Shown: piece by piece, positions 16,624 through 24,467 of the stretch
How positions within the stretch are numbered: the stretch's first letter is position 1
Layout of the letters: each line of letters opens with the position of its first letter
Origin: Pseudoxanthomonas suwonensis 11-1
GTDB taxonomy: Bacteria > Pseudomonadota > Gammaproteobacteria > Xanthomonadales > Xanthomonadaceae
Direction of reading: 5' to 3'
Length of the DNA stretch: 64,000 nucleotides
NCBI RefSeq assembly: GCF_000185965.1
Contig: NC_014924.1
Coordinates: 1,054,001-1,118,000 of the forward strand
Notes under the pieces: generated by a model
The model's input: the letters and a program-made list of their open reading frames with translations, nothing else
Databases searched by the model: none
What the model was told of the DNA's origin: nothing
Position numbers and translations under genes: made by a program

Positions 16624-18087
16624 TCAGTCGAGGCCGACGGTCCAGCCGGTCCACCAGGCGCCGTTGGCGTCCTTGGCCGCACCGATGTAGTCCACGTCCT
16701 GGAAGAAGCCGTGCTTGGCATTGACCGCGACCGGGGTCACCGCCGCCTCGTTGGCGCCGTTGACGTAGTCCGCGCCCAGGGTGGAGGCGGCGAACACGGT
16801 GCCGGTCTTGTCGGCGGCGTCGACGTAGGTGGTGGTGGTGGCGTTCTTGTCGCGCTTGTCGCAGCTGAAGTGGTTGGCCAGCAGCTCGATGGTGGTGCCG
16901 GTGCCGGAGACGTCGAAGCACACGTCAGCCTGCTTCTGGTTGGCCGAGGCCGGCGCGGTCACCAGCACGCTGTTCCACACGTGCGCCTGGGTGCCCTGGT
17001 TCACCTTGACCAGCGAATCCAGGCTCGGGTCGGTGGTGTAGACGGTGAAGTTGGAGACCTTCGGGGTCGAGGTCGGGGTGCGGTCGACCGCGGACCACTC
17101 GAAGATCGAGCCGGAGTCGCTGACGCCCTTGACCGACGGGGTCTTGCGCACGACCAGGCCGTGCTGGATGCCGCCGTTCCAGCCCCAGTCGGTATCCAGC
17201 GAGTCGTCGTCGGCCTCGGTGATGACGATGTGGCTGAGGTTGACGGTGCCGCCGAAGATCTCGATGCCGTCGTCGCCGCTGTAGTGCGACTGGAAGTGGC
17301 TGATCCTGGTGCCGCTGCCGACGCCGACCAGGGTCAGCGACTGCAGCTCGTTGCCGGCGCCCAGCACGTAGCCGGAGTAGCGCACCTGCACGTAGCTCAG
17401 CTCGCCGCTGCTGTCGGCCGGGTTGTTGCCGCCGCCGAAGGCGTTGCTGGTGCCTTCCACCGCGCCCTGGCAGTTGGCCGAGCCCGGGGTGGCCGAGCCG
17501 ATGCAGTTGTTGATCGGCGCGCGGCCCATCAGCACCACGCCGGCCCAGTCGAACTTGGCGCCGTTGCCTTCAAGGTCGGCGCGCGAGGTGAACACGATCG
17601 GCGCTTCGCGGGTGCCCAGCGCGTGGATCTGCGAACCGCGCTGCACCAGCAGCACGTCCGGGCCGCTCTCGCCGAACAGGGTCACGCCCGGCTCGATGTA
17701 CAGGCGGCCGCGCTTGGCCGGATCGTTGACGGCGCTGTCGCCGAGCTGGTCCTCGCCGACGTTGACCTGGCCCTGGATCTGGTAGGCCACGCCGTCGACC
17801 TGCTTGAGGATCAGGTCGCCGAGGATGGTCGAGGGCAGGCGGCAGGCGCGCAGGGTGTTGTTGGCGATGGTGCCCTGGCTGACGGTGCCGTCCGGGCAGC
17901 TCGCGGCGGCCTGGTCGCCCGGGGTCGGGGTCGGGGCCGGCGCGGGGGCCGGAGCCGGGGCCGGCGGCGGCGGCGCGGCGGGCACGCCGGGGGAGACCAC
18001 GTCGTCGGCACCACTGCCGCAGGCGGACAGCGCCAAGGCGGCACCGAAGGTCATCAGGAGGGCTTTTGCATTGGTGCGGACGGACAT
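16624..18087 (-). CDS. Large secreted lipoprotein of unknown function, probable type II secretion cargo
   Basis: 487 residues. The signal peptide (NAKALLMTFGAALALSAC) ends in a lipobox with Cys near residue 23. A low-complexity Ala-Pro linker (about residues 36-57) follows, then a roughly 420-residue extracellular-looking domain. Repeated short strands such as GVTLFGESGPDVLLVQRGSQ, IHALGTREAPIVFTSRADLE, LSYVQVRYSGYVLGAGNELQ and FQSHYSGDDGIEIFGGTVNL resemble a right-handed beta-helix. Acidic patches (TEADDDSLDTDWGWNG) could bind calcium. Catalytic residues are not evident. Gene order with a TonB receptor and gsp operon recalls the ElpS lipoprotein of Caulobacter crescentus, released by type II secretion in phosphate starvation; that link is from memory and context. 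The start at 18087 gives a normal lipoprotein signal; an upstream in-frame ATG does not. Confidence 0.72.
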   Translation of the reverse strand: MSVRTNAKALLMTFGAALALSACGSGADDVVSPGVPAAPPPPAPAPAPAPAPTPTPGDQAAASCPDGTVSQGTIANNTLRACRLPSTILGDLILKQVDGVAYQIQGQVNVGEDQLGDSAVNDPAKRGRLYIEPGVTLFGESGPDVLLVQRGSQIHALGTREAPIVFTSRADLEGNGAKFDWAGVVLMGRAPINNCIGSATPGSANCQGAVEGTSNAFGGGNNPADSSGELSYVQVRYSGYVLGAGNELQSLTLVGVGSGTRISHFQSHYSGDDGIEIFGGTVNLSHIVITEADDDSLDTDWGWNGGIQHGLVVRKTPSVKGVSDSGSIFEWSAVDRTPTSTPKVSNFTVYTTDPSLDSLVKVNQGTQAHVWNSVLVTAPASANQKQADVCFDVSGTGTTIELLANHFSCDKRDKNATTTTYVDAADKTGTVFAASTLGADYVNGANEAAVTPVAVNAKHGFFQDVDYIGAAKDANGAWWTGWTVGLD

Positions 18088-18157
18088 GTTGCGCGGTCTC
18101 CGGGTCGTTGGACGGGTGGTCCGGGGCGAAGGCATGGGAGGCTCCCCACGAACAGGG

Positions 18158-18182
18158 GTGACAGCGTGGTTACGCCTGTCAC
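18158..18182 (-). promoter_or_regulatory. Candidate PhoB site / inverted repeat upstream of the lipoprotein gene
   Basis: Minus-strand CTGTCAC (18158-18164) is preceded 11 bases upstream by GCGTAAC (4/7), with a CACG spacer. The same CTGTCAC also occurs on the plus strand at 18176-18182, so the whole is an inverted repeat of 7-base arms 11 bases apart. It lies 71-95 bases upstream of the lipoprotein start. Confidence 0.45.
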
Positions 18183-18323
18183 GCAGCCGCATGCGGCAAT
18201 GAGCGCCCCTTCGGCGGTGATCGCCGCCGACCGGGATGGTCGCCGCGGATTGTTTCAGTGGCGTGTCGGTCCCGGGACACGTGCGGTGCGCGCGGGACTT
18301 GCGGCCGGGCCGGTGGCGTGCGG

Positions 18324-18329
18324 CAGAAT
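18324..18329 (+). promoter_or_regulatory. Possible -10 element immediately before the 2OG oxygenase gene
   Basis: CAGAAT ends 6 bases before the ATG, so transcription would begin at or next to the start codon. A TTGCGG lies 19 bases upstream. No ribosome site is present. Confidence 0.35.
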
Positions 18330-18335
18330 GCGCGC

Positions 18336-19187
18336 ATGAATGCGAGACGGCTCTCGGACGAACAGCAACGCTGGATCGTGCAGCAGGCGATGACCGGCCA
18401 GGATCCCGAAACCGTGCTCCGGCCCCTGCTGGAGGACGGCTGGGAGGAGCAGGACGCGATCGACGCGGTGCAGGCCGCGGTGTCGCGCCACCTGGAGGAG
18501 GACGCGCGCCGCAGCGGCCTGCCGCTCCCCTGCCGCGTGCCCGCGCCGATCGGGCTCAACGGCCCGGCGCTGCTCGATGCCGGCGACCGCCAGGTGCAGC
18601 TGCTGGCCAGCCTGATGCTGCCGCGGGTGGTGGTGCTGGGCGGCCTGCTCTCGGACGAGGAGTGCGATGCGCTGGTGGAGCTGTCGCGCCCGCGCCTGCG
18701 GCGCTCGACCACGGTGGACGCGCAGACCGGCGGCAGCCAGGTGCACGCCGACCGCACCAGCCGCGGCACCTTCTTCGAGCGTGGCGCCCACCCGGTCTGC
18801 GCCACCATCGAGGCGCGCATCGCCCGGCTGCTGGAATGGCCGGTGGAGAACGGCGAGGGACTGCAGGTGCTGCATTACCCGCCCGGTGCCGAGTTCCGGC
18901 CGCATTACGACTACTTCGACCCGGACGAGCCCGGCGCCGAAGTGCTGCTGCGGCAGGGCGGGCAGCGGGTCGCGACCGTGGTGATGTACCTCAACACCCC
19001 GGCCCGCGGCGGCGCGACCACCTTCCCGGACGCGCACCTGGAGGTGGCGGCGGTGAAGGGCAACGCGGTGTTCTTCAGCTACGACCGGCCGCACCCGATG
19101 ACCCGTACCCTGCACGGCGGCGCGCCCGTGACCGAGGGCGAGAAGTGGATCGCCACCAAGTGGCTGCGGGAAGGTCCCCATGGCTGA
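18336..19187 (+). CDS. Prolyl 4-hydroxylase-like 2-oxoglutarate/Fe(II) dioxygenase
   Basis: 283 residues. P4H-type enzymes hydroxylate proline or related residues using iron, oxygen and 2-oxoglutarate. The C-terminal half is the catalytic domain: RTSRGTFFERGAHPV, then the HxD metal motif in FRPHYDYFDP (about residue 190), VVMYLNTPARGGATTFPDA, and the distal His and Lys region RPHPMTRTLHGGAPVTEGEK. The N-terminal 100 residues look helical and are not recognised. I start at the ATG at 18336, since upstream in-frame residues are Arg/Gly-rich noise. No partner substrate is evident nearby. Confidence 0.86.
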   Translation: MNARRLSDEQQRWIVQQAMTGQDPETVLRPLLEDGWEEQDAIDAVQAAVSRHLEEDARRSGLPLPCRVPAPIGLNGPALLDAGDRQVQLLASLMLPRVVVLGGLLSDEECDALVELSRPRLRRSTTVDAQTGGSQVHADRTSRGTFFERGAHPVCATIEARIARLLEWPVENGEGLQVLHYPPGAEFRPHYDYFDPDEPGAEVLLRQGGQRVATVVMYLNTPARGGATTFPDAHLEVAAVKGNAVFFSYDRPHPMTRTLHGGAPVTEGEKWIATKWLREGPHG

Positions 19188-19235
19188 GCTTGCCCGCGCT
19201 GTGGTGCGCGCCGTTCAGGCGCTTGCCCTAACCTC

Positions 19236-19274
19236 CTAACGCTGTTAGTGTGCTTGCCTAACGATGTTAGGCAA
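19236..19274. promoter_or_regulatory. Double palindromic operator for the adjacent TetR regulator
   Basis: Two inverted repeats with the same core CTAAC-N3-GTTAG have centres 22 bases (two helical turns) apart. The second is extended to 9-base perfect arms, TTGCCTAAC and GTTAGGCAA. They end 12 bases before the tetR GTG, as expected for an autoregulated TetR-type operator. Confidence 0.75.
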
Positions 19275-19285
19275 GGCGACGCCCG

Positions 19286-19927
19286 GTGGCCATCCAGCGC
19301 GAACAGATCATCGAAACCGCGTTCCGCCTGCTGGACGAGGAGGGGCTGGACGGGATGACCCTGCGCAAGCTGGCCAGTGGGCTGGGCGTGCGGGCGCCGT
19401 CGCTGTACTGGCACTTCAGCGGCAAGCGCGCCTTGCTGGACGCGATGGCCGATGCGCTGCTGGCCGACGTGGCCCGCAACATTCCACCGGCCAGCCCGTG
19501 GCGGCAGACCCTGCACCGGATCGGCCGGGAACTGCGCCAGGCGTTCAAATCCCGGCGTGATGGCGCGCGCGTGTATGCCGGCACCTACGCTGTCAGCCCC
19601 AACGTGCTGCGCACCGCCGAGGCGATGACCAGTGCGTTCGCCCGTGCCGGCGCCGACCCGGCCCTGGCCGCCAGCGCCAGCCTGCACGTCATGTACTACG
19701 TGCTCGGTTTCGTGATCGAGGAGCAGGCCCTGCCGGCCGATCCCGCAGAACTCGACGCGCTCGGCAACGCCTTCCTCGCAGCCGTGCGCGCGGGCCATCC
19801 TGCGCTCTGGCAGGCGCGCGACACGCTGCTGGAGCGGGACTTCGATGATCGCTTCGCGCAGGGCCTGGAACTGCTGCTGGACGGCATCGGCCAGCGCCTG
19901 GCGCGCGAGGCGGAGCGCGCGCCATGA
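19286..19927 (+). CDS. TetR-family transcriptional repressor
   Basis: 213 residues. The N-terminal helix-turn-helix is clear: AFRLLDEEGLDGMTLRKLAS then LGVRAPSLYWHFSGKRALLD (about residues 12-55). The C-terminal region (YAGTYAVSPNVLRTAEAM onwards) is the TetR_C type ligand domain seen in TetR/TetR-like drug sensors. The start is a GTG at 19286 with only a weak AAGG upstream. It lies 128 bases ahead of an RND pump pair on the same strand and carries palindromes in its own promoter, so it probably represses itself and the pump. Confidence 0.9.
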   Translation: MAIQREQIIETAFRLLDEEGLDGMTLRKLASGLGVRAPSLYWHFSGKRALLDAMADALLADVARNIPPASPWRQTLHRIGRELRQAFKSRRDGARVYAGTYAVSPNVLRTAEAMTSAFARAGADPALAASASLHVMYYVLGFVIEEQALPADPAELDALGNAFLAAVRAGHPALWQARDTLLERDFDDRFAQGLELLLDGIGQRLAREAERAP

Positions 19928-20055
19928 CCACCTGCCGCGCCCCATGGCGCCCGCCCGACCCGCAGCCGGTGCGCACCTGCCGCGGCTGACCGCACTTCTC
20001 CCCAGGCCAATGGCGCCCCGCCCAGGGACCGCCTCCAATCGTGACCGGAGTCCAC

Positions 20056-21144
20056 ATGCAAGCAAGCATCCTGCGCTGGCCGTTGCTGGCGATGGCGTCG
20101 CTGTCGTTGTTGGCCGCCTGCGGCGGCAAGGAAGAGGCCGAGGAGGGCGCGCAGCCGCCCGCGGTCACCGTGGCCGCGCCCCGGCTGCAGCAGGTGGCGC
20201 GCAGCGTGCGCGTGTCCGGGCCAGTGGCGGCCTACGAAGAGATGCAGCTGGGCGTCGAGCTCAACGGCCTGCGCGTGACCGCGCTCAACGTCGATGTCGG
20301 CCAGCAGGTGCGCGCCGGCCAGGTGCTGCTGACCCTGGACCACCGCAGCCTGGACAGCGACCTGGCCCAGGCCCGCGCCTCGCTGCAGCAGGCCGAGGCC
20401 TCGCTGGCGCTGGCCCAGGCCAACTACCGGCGCGCCGATGTCCTCGCCGCGCAGCAGCTGGTCAGTGCCGCCCAGCTCGACGAGCTGCGCGCGGCGCGGC
20501 TGCAGGCCGAGGCCCAGGTCGCCACCGCGCGCGCCGGCCGCGACGCCGCGCAGCTGCGCCGCGACTATGCCGAACTGCGTGCGCCGTCCGACGGCATCGT
20601 CTCCAGGCGGCTGGTGCAGCCGGGCCAGGTGGTCGCGGCCGGTACCGAGCTGCTGCGCCTGATCCGCGACGGCCGCCTGGAATGGCGCGCCGAGCTGCCC
20701 GAGCAGCAGCTGGCCCTGGTCGAGGTCGGCAATCCGGTCGAACTCGACTACCAGGGCGGCACCGTCACCGGCGTGGTGCGTGCGGTCAGCCCCGGCGTGG
20801 ATGCGCAGGCGCGTACCGGCACGCTCTACGCCGACCTGCCCGAGCCTGGCCCACTGAAGGCCGGCGTGTACCTGGAAGGCCGGATCACCACCGGCCGTGG
20901 CCAGGCGCTGATGCTGCCCAGCGAGGCGGTGGTCCAGCGCGATGGCCACAGCTACGTGTTCGTGCTGGGCGAGGACAACGCGGTGCAGCGCCTGCGCGTT
21001 GCCACCGGCATGTCCGAGGGCGGCCGCATCGAGATCGTCGAAGGACTGGAGCCCGGGCAGCAGGTCGTGGTCAAGGGCGCCGGTTTCCTTGGCGAAGGCG
21101 ACCGCGTGCGCGTGGTCGCGGCGGCGGAGGCGGACGCGCCATGA
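20056..21144 (+). CDS. RND efflux periplasmic adaptor (membrane fusion) lipoprotein
   Basis: 362 residues. It joins the RND pump to an outer-membrane channel. The lipoprotein signal ends LSLLAACGG, with Cys near residue 22. Then come a barrel-sandwich lipoyl domain (VDVGQQVRAGQVLLTLD), an alpha hairpin (DLAQARASLQQAEASLALAQ), the second lipoyl half (LRAPSDGIVSRRLVQPGQVV) and the beta-barrel and membrane-proximal domains. The ATG at 20056 is preceded by GGAG. Its stop overlaps the start of the pump gene by 4 bases. No outer-membrane channel gene is in this operon, so a TolC-type protein from elsewhere would be needed. Confidence 0.92.
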   Translation: MQASILRWPLLAMASLSLLAACGGKEEAEEGAQPPAVTVAAPRLQQVARSVRVSGPVAAYEEMQLGVELNGLRVTALNVDVGQQVRAGQVLLTLDHRSLDSDLAQARASLQQAEASLALAQANYRRADVLAAQQLVSAAQLDELRAARLQAEAQVATARAGRDAAQLRRDYAELRAPSDGIVSRRLVQPGQVVAAGTELLRLIRDGRLEWRAELPEQQLALVEVGNPVELDYQGGTVTGVVRAVSPGVDAQARTGTLYADLPEPGPLKAGVYLEGRITTGRGQALMLPSEAVVQRDGHSYVFVLGEDNAVQRLRVATGMSEGGRIEIVEGLEPGQQVVVKGAGFLGEGDRVRVVAAAEADAP

Positions 21145-24100
21145 ATATTTCCGCCTGGGCCATCGGCCGCCCGCTGCCGGCGGTGATGGTGTTCTTCGTG
21201 CTGTGCGTGGCCGGCTTGTGGGGCTTCCACAAGCTGCCGGTGGCACGCTTCCCCGACATCGCCTTCCCGATGGTGACGGTCACGGTGATGCAGCCCGGCG
21301 CCGCGCCCTCGCAGCTGGAGGCCGAGGTCACCCGCCGGGTCGAGGATTCGGTCGCCACCATCCCCAACATCAAGCGGATCATGTCATCGGTCAACGAGGG
21401 CGTGAGCACCACCTCGATCGAGTTCCAGCTGGAAACCGACCTGGCCACCGCGCTCGACGACACCCGCGACGCGGTCACCCGGATCCGCACCGACCTGCCG
21501 CAGGACATCCAGGAGCCGGTGATCTCCAAGGTCGACATCGGCGGCTCGCTGATGACCTACGCCCTGGTCGCGCCGCGGATGAGCGCGGACGAGGCCAGCT
21601 GGTTCGTCGACCGCGAGGTCACCCGCGCCATGTACGGCGTGCCCGGCGTGGCCGAGGTCACCCGCGTCGGCGGCGTCGACCGCCAGGTGCGCGTGGACCT
21701 GGATCCGGACGCGCTGCAGGCCTTCGGCGTCACTGCCGGCGATGTCTCCGCGCAGCTGGCGCGGATCCAGGTCGAGCGTGCCGGCGGCCGGGCGCTGCAG
21801 TCCGGCAGCGAGCAGGTGATCCGCACCATCGGCACCGTGGCCGACGCGCGCGCGCTGGAGGACTACAGCATCAGCCTGCCGGACGGACGCGCGGTGCGGC
21901 TGTCGGCACTGGCTCGGGTCCGCGATGCGGCCGCGGATCCGGCCGAAGCGGCGCTGCTGGACGGCGCGCCGGTGGTGGCGTTCTCGATGTCGCGCACCCG
22001 CGGCTCCAGCGAGGTCGAGGTCGAGGCCGGCGTGCACGAGGCCCTGGAGCAGCTCAAGGCGGTGCATCCGGGCATCGACTTCCGCCTGGTCACCACCGCC
22101 ATCGACGAGACCCACCGTTCCTACGCATCGTCGATGACGATGCTGTGGGAGGGCGCGCTGCTGGCCCTGCTGGTGGTGTGGCTGTTCCTGCGCGACATGC
22201 GCGCGACCTGGGTGTCGGCGGTGGCGCTTCCGCTGTCGATCATCCCGACCTTCGCGGTGATGTACTGGCTGGGCTTCAGCCTCAACATGATCACCCTGCT
22301 GGCGCTGGCCGTGGTGGTCGGCATCCTGGTGGACGACGCGATCGTGGAGATCGAGAACATCGTCCGCCACCTGCGCATGGGCAAGAGCCCGCTGGAGGCG
22401 GCGCGCGAGGCCGCCGGCGAGATCGGCAACGCGGTGATCGCCACCTCGCTGACCCTGGCCGCGGTGTTCGTGCCGGTGGCGTTCATGCCCGGCATCGCCG
22501 GCAAGTTCTTCCGCGAGTTCGGCTGGACTGCGGCCACCGCGGTGTTGTTCTCGTTGCTGGTGGCGCGCCTGCTGACGCCGATGATGGCCGCCTACCTGCT
22601 CAAGCCGCACGACCACCAGGAGCGCGAGTCGCGGCTGATGCGCTGGTACCTGGGCTGGGTGGACAAGGCCCTGCGCCATCGTGCCCGCACCCTTTGGATC
22701 GCCACCGGCCTGTTCGTGGCCTCGCTGGCGCTGGTGCCGCTGATCCCGACCACCTTCATCCCGACCTCGGACCTGGGCCGCAGCAACCTCAGCCTGGAGC
22801 TGCCGCCGGGCACGCGCCTGGAGCAGACGCTGGACGTGGCCGAGCGCGCCCGCGCCATGCTCTCCGACATGCCGGAGCTCAAGCAGGTCTACACCACGGT
22901 CGGCAGCGTGCTCGACCTCGGCGATCCCGGTGCCACCGGCGTGGGCGAGGCGCGCAAGGCCACCCTGGTGCTGGACTGGGGCCTGGCCGACGAGCGCGAC
23001 CGCGACCAGACCACGCTGGAGCGCGAGGTGCGCCGGCGCCTGTCGGAACTGCCGGGCGTGCGGGTGAGCTACATCAGCTCCGAGCCGGGCAACGTCATGC
23101 AGCTGGTGCTCTCCGGCGACGATCCGCGCCAGCTCAACGAGGCGGCGCTGGCACTGGAACGAGACCTGCGCGGCATCCACGGCCTGGGCAGCGTGACCTC
23201 CTCGGCCTCGCTGCTGCGGCCGGAGATCCAGATCGTCCCCGACCCGGCGCGCGCCGCCGACCTGGGCGTGTCCACCGCCGACATCGCCGAGGCCGCGCGC
23301 ATCGCCACGGCCGGCGACTACGTGCAGCGCATGGCCAAGCTCAACCTGCCGGACCGGCAGATCCCGATCCGGGTCGGCTTCGCCGAGTCGGTGCTGGACA
23401 ACCCGGCCCTGATCGGCCAGCTGCGGGTGGGTGGGCGCAACGGCCCGGTGCCGCTGGCGGCGGTGGCCGACATCCGCATGGGCAGCGGTCCCTCGCAGAT
23501 CTCGCGCTACCAGCGCCAGCGCAACATCACCCTGACGGCTGAACTGAGCGGGCGCCCGCTGGGCGAGGTGATGGAGGCGGTGCAGGGCCTACCCAGCGTG
23601 CGCAACCTGCCGCCGGGCGTGGAGTTCCTCAACGCCGGCGACGCCGAGGTGTTCGTGGAACTGTTCGTCGGCTTCCTGCTGGCGATGGTGGCCGGCATCG
23701 TCTGCATCTACATGGTGCTGCTGCTGCTGTTCAACCACGCGCTGATGCCGCTGACCATCCTGGTGGCGGTACCGCTGTGCGCCGGTGGTGCCTTCGGTGC
23801 GCTGCTGCTGACCCAGAACATGCTGTCGCTGCCGGCGCTGATCGGCCTGCTGATGCTGATCGGCATCGCCACCAAGAACTCGATCCTGCTGGTGGACTAC
23901 GCGGTGATCGCCGAGGACGAGCAGGGCATGAGCCAGCATGACGCCCTGGTCGACGCCTGCCGCAAGCGTGCACGCCCGATCATCATGACCACCCTGGCGA
24001 TGGGCGCGGGCATGATGCCGATCGCGCTGGGCCTGTCCGGCGATTCCAGCTTCCGCGCGCCGATGGCGATCGCGGTGATCGGCGGCCTGATCACCTCGAC

Positions 24101-24224
24101 CCTGCTGAGCCTGATCGTGATCCCGGCCGCGTACACGGTGCTGGACGACCTTGGCGAGTGGTTCGCGCGGCGCTTCCGCCACCGCTCCAGCCATCCGGCG
24201 CGCGGGGCCAGCGCGACGGACTGA
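21141..24224 (+). CDS. RND-family multidrug efflux pump (inner-membrane permease)
   Basis: 1027 residues. Trimeric proton-driven exporter of the AcrB/HAE family, with 12 membrane helices in two repeats and two large periplasmic loops. The start is MNISAWAIGRPLPAVMVFFV. Proton-relay residues are present: the paired Asp in VVGILVDDAIVEIENIV (helix 4) and the Lys in LMLIGIATKNSILLVDYA (helix 10). The sequence is closer to the MdtB/CzcA-like drug exporters than to AcrB in its loop lengths, but the substrate cannot be predicted. It is the last gene of the tetR-adaptor-pump operon and ends just before a strong hairpin. Confidence 0.94.
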   Translation: MNISAWAIGRPLPAVMVFFVLCVAGLWGFHKLPVARFPDIAFPMVTVTVMQPGAAPSQLEAEVTRRVEDSVATIPNIKRIMSSVNEGVSTTSIEFQLETDLATALDDTRDAVTRIRTDLPQDIQEPVISKVDIGGSLMTYALVAPRMSADEASWFVDREVTRAMYGVPGVAEVTRVGGVDRQVRVDLDPDALQAFGVTAGDVSAQLARIQVERAGGRALQSGSEQVIRTIGTVADARALEDYSISLPDGRAVRLSALARVRDAAADPAEAALLDGAPVVAFSMSRTRGSSEVEVEAGVHEALEQLKAVHPGIDFRLVTTAIDETHRSYASSMTMLWEGALLALLVVWLFLRDMRATWVSAVALPLSIIPTFAVMYWLGFSLNMITLLALAVVVGILVDDAIVEIENIVRHLRMGKSPLEAAREAAGEIGNAVIATSLTLAAVFVPVAFMPGIAGKFFREFGWTAATAVLFSLLVARLLTPMMAAYLLKPHDHQERESRLMRWYLGWVDKALRHRARTLWIATGLFVASLALVPLIPTTFIPTSDLGRSNLSLELPPGTRLEQTLDVAERARAMLSDMPELKQVYTTVGSVLDLGDPGATGVGEARKATLVLDWGLADERDRDQTTLEREVRRRLSELPGVRVSYISSEPGNVMQLVLSGDDPRQLNEAALALERDLRGIHGLGSVTSSASLLRPEIQIVPDPARAADLGVSTADIAEAARIATAGDYVQRMAKLNLPDRQIPIRVGFAESVLDNPALIGQLRVGGRNGPVPLAAVADIRMGSGPSQISRYQRQRNITLTAELSGRPLGEVMEAVQGLPSVRNLPPGVEFLNAGDAEVFVELFVGFLLAMVAGIVCIYMVLLLLFNHALMPLTILVAVPLCAGGAFGALLLTQNMLSLPALIGLLMLIGIATKNSILLVDYAVIAEDEQGMSQHDALVDACRKRARPIIMTTLAMGAGMMPIALGLSGDSSFRAPMAIAVIGGLITSTLLSLIVIPAAYTVLDDLGEWFARRFRHRSSHPARGASATD

Positions 24225-24237
24225 GGTCGGGCCGCGT

Positions 24238-24266
24238 GCATCCCCGGCCGGCGTGGCCGGGGATGC
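24238..24266 (+). terminator. Terminator hairpin after the RND pump gene
   Basis: Perfect 12-base stem (GCATCCCCGGCC / GGCCGGGGATGC) with a 5-base loop, 13 bases past the stop. There is no T-run, as is common in this GC-rich genome. Confidence 0.65.
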
Positions 24267-24467
24267 GGACGGCGTCACGCATCGCGCGTCCCGTCGCATG
24301 GATGCGTCGAAAGTCGCGCGCACCGCGGGTGCGCCAGCGCTTAGGATTGGGACGGGGTCGCCGCGCAGTTCCCGCGCATGCGGGAAGCCGGCGGCATTGT
24401 CCGTGATCGTTTCCATCTGCCGCACGGCCGGCAGTGGGATCCGCTTTTCTCACAGGGGAATCATCGG

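Noticed and set aside
13776-16724. Plus-strand open frame of 982 codons opposite the TonB receptor
   Set aside because: It is a mirror of the receptor gene caused by high GC. The product has no recognisable domain, is Val/Ala/Gly/His/Arg-rich, and the minus-strand protein is clearly conserved.
20056-24224. Assigning the RND pair to a named system such as MexAB or MdtABC
   Set aside because: Motifs prove the families but not the orthologous group; there is no channel gene in the operon, and I have no alignment to decide.
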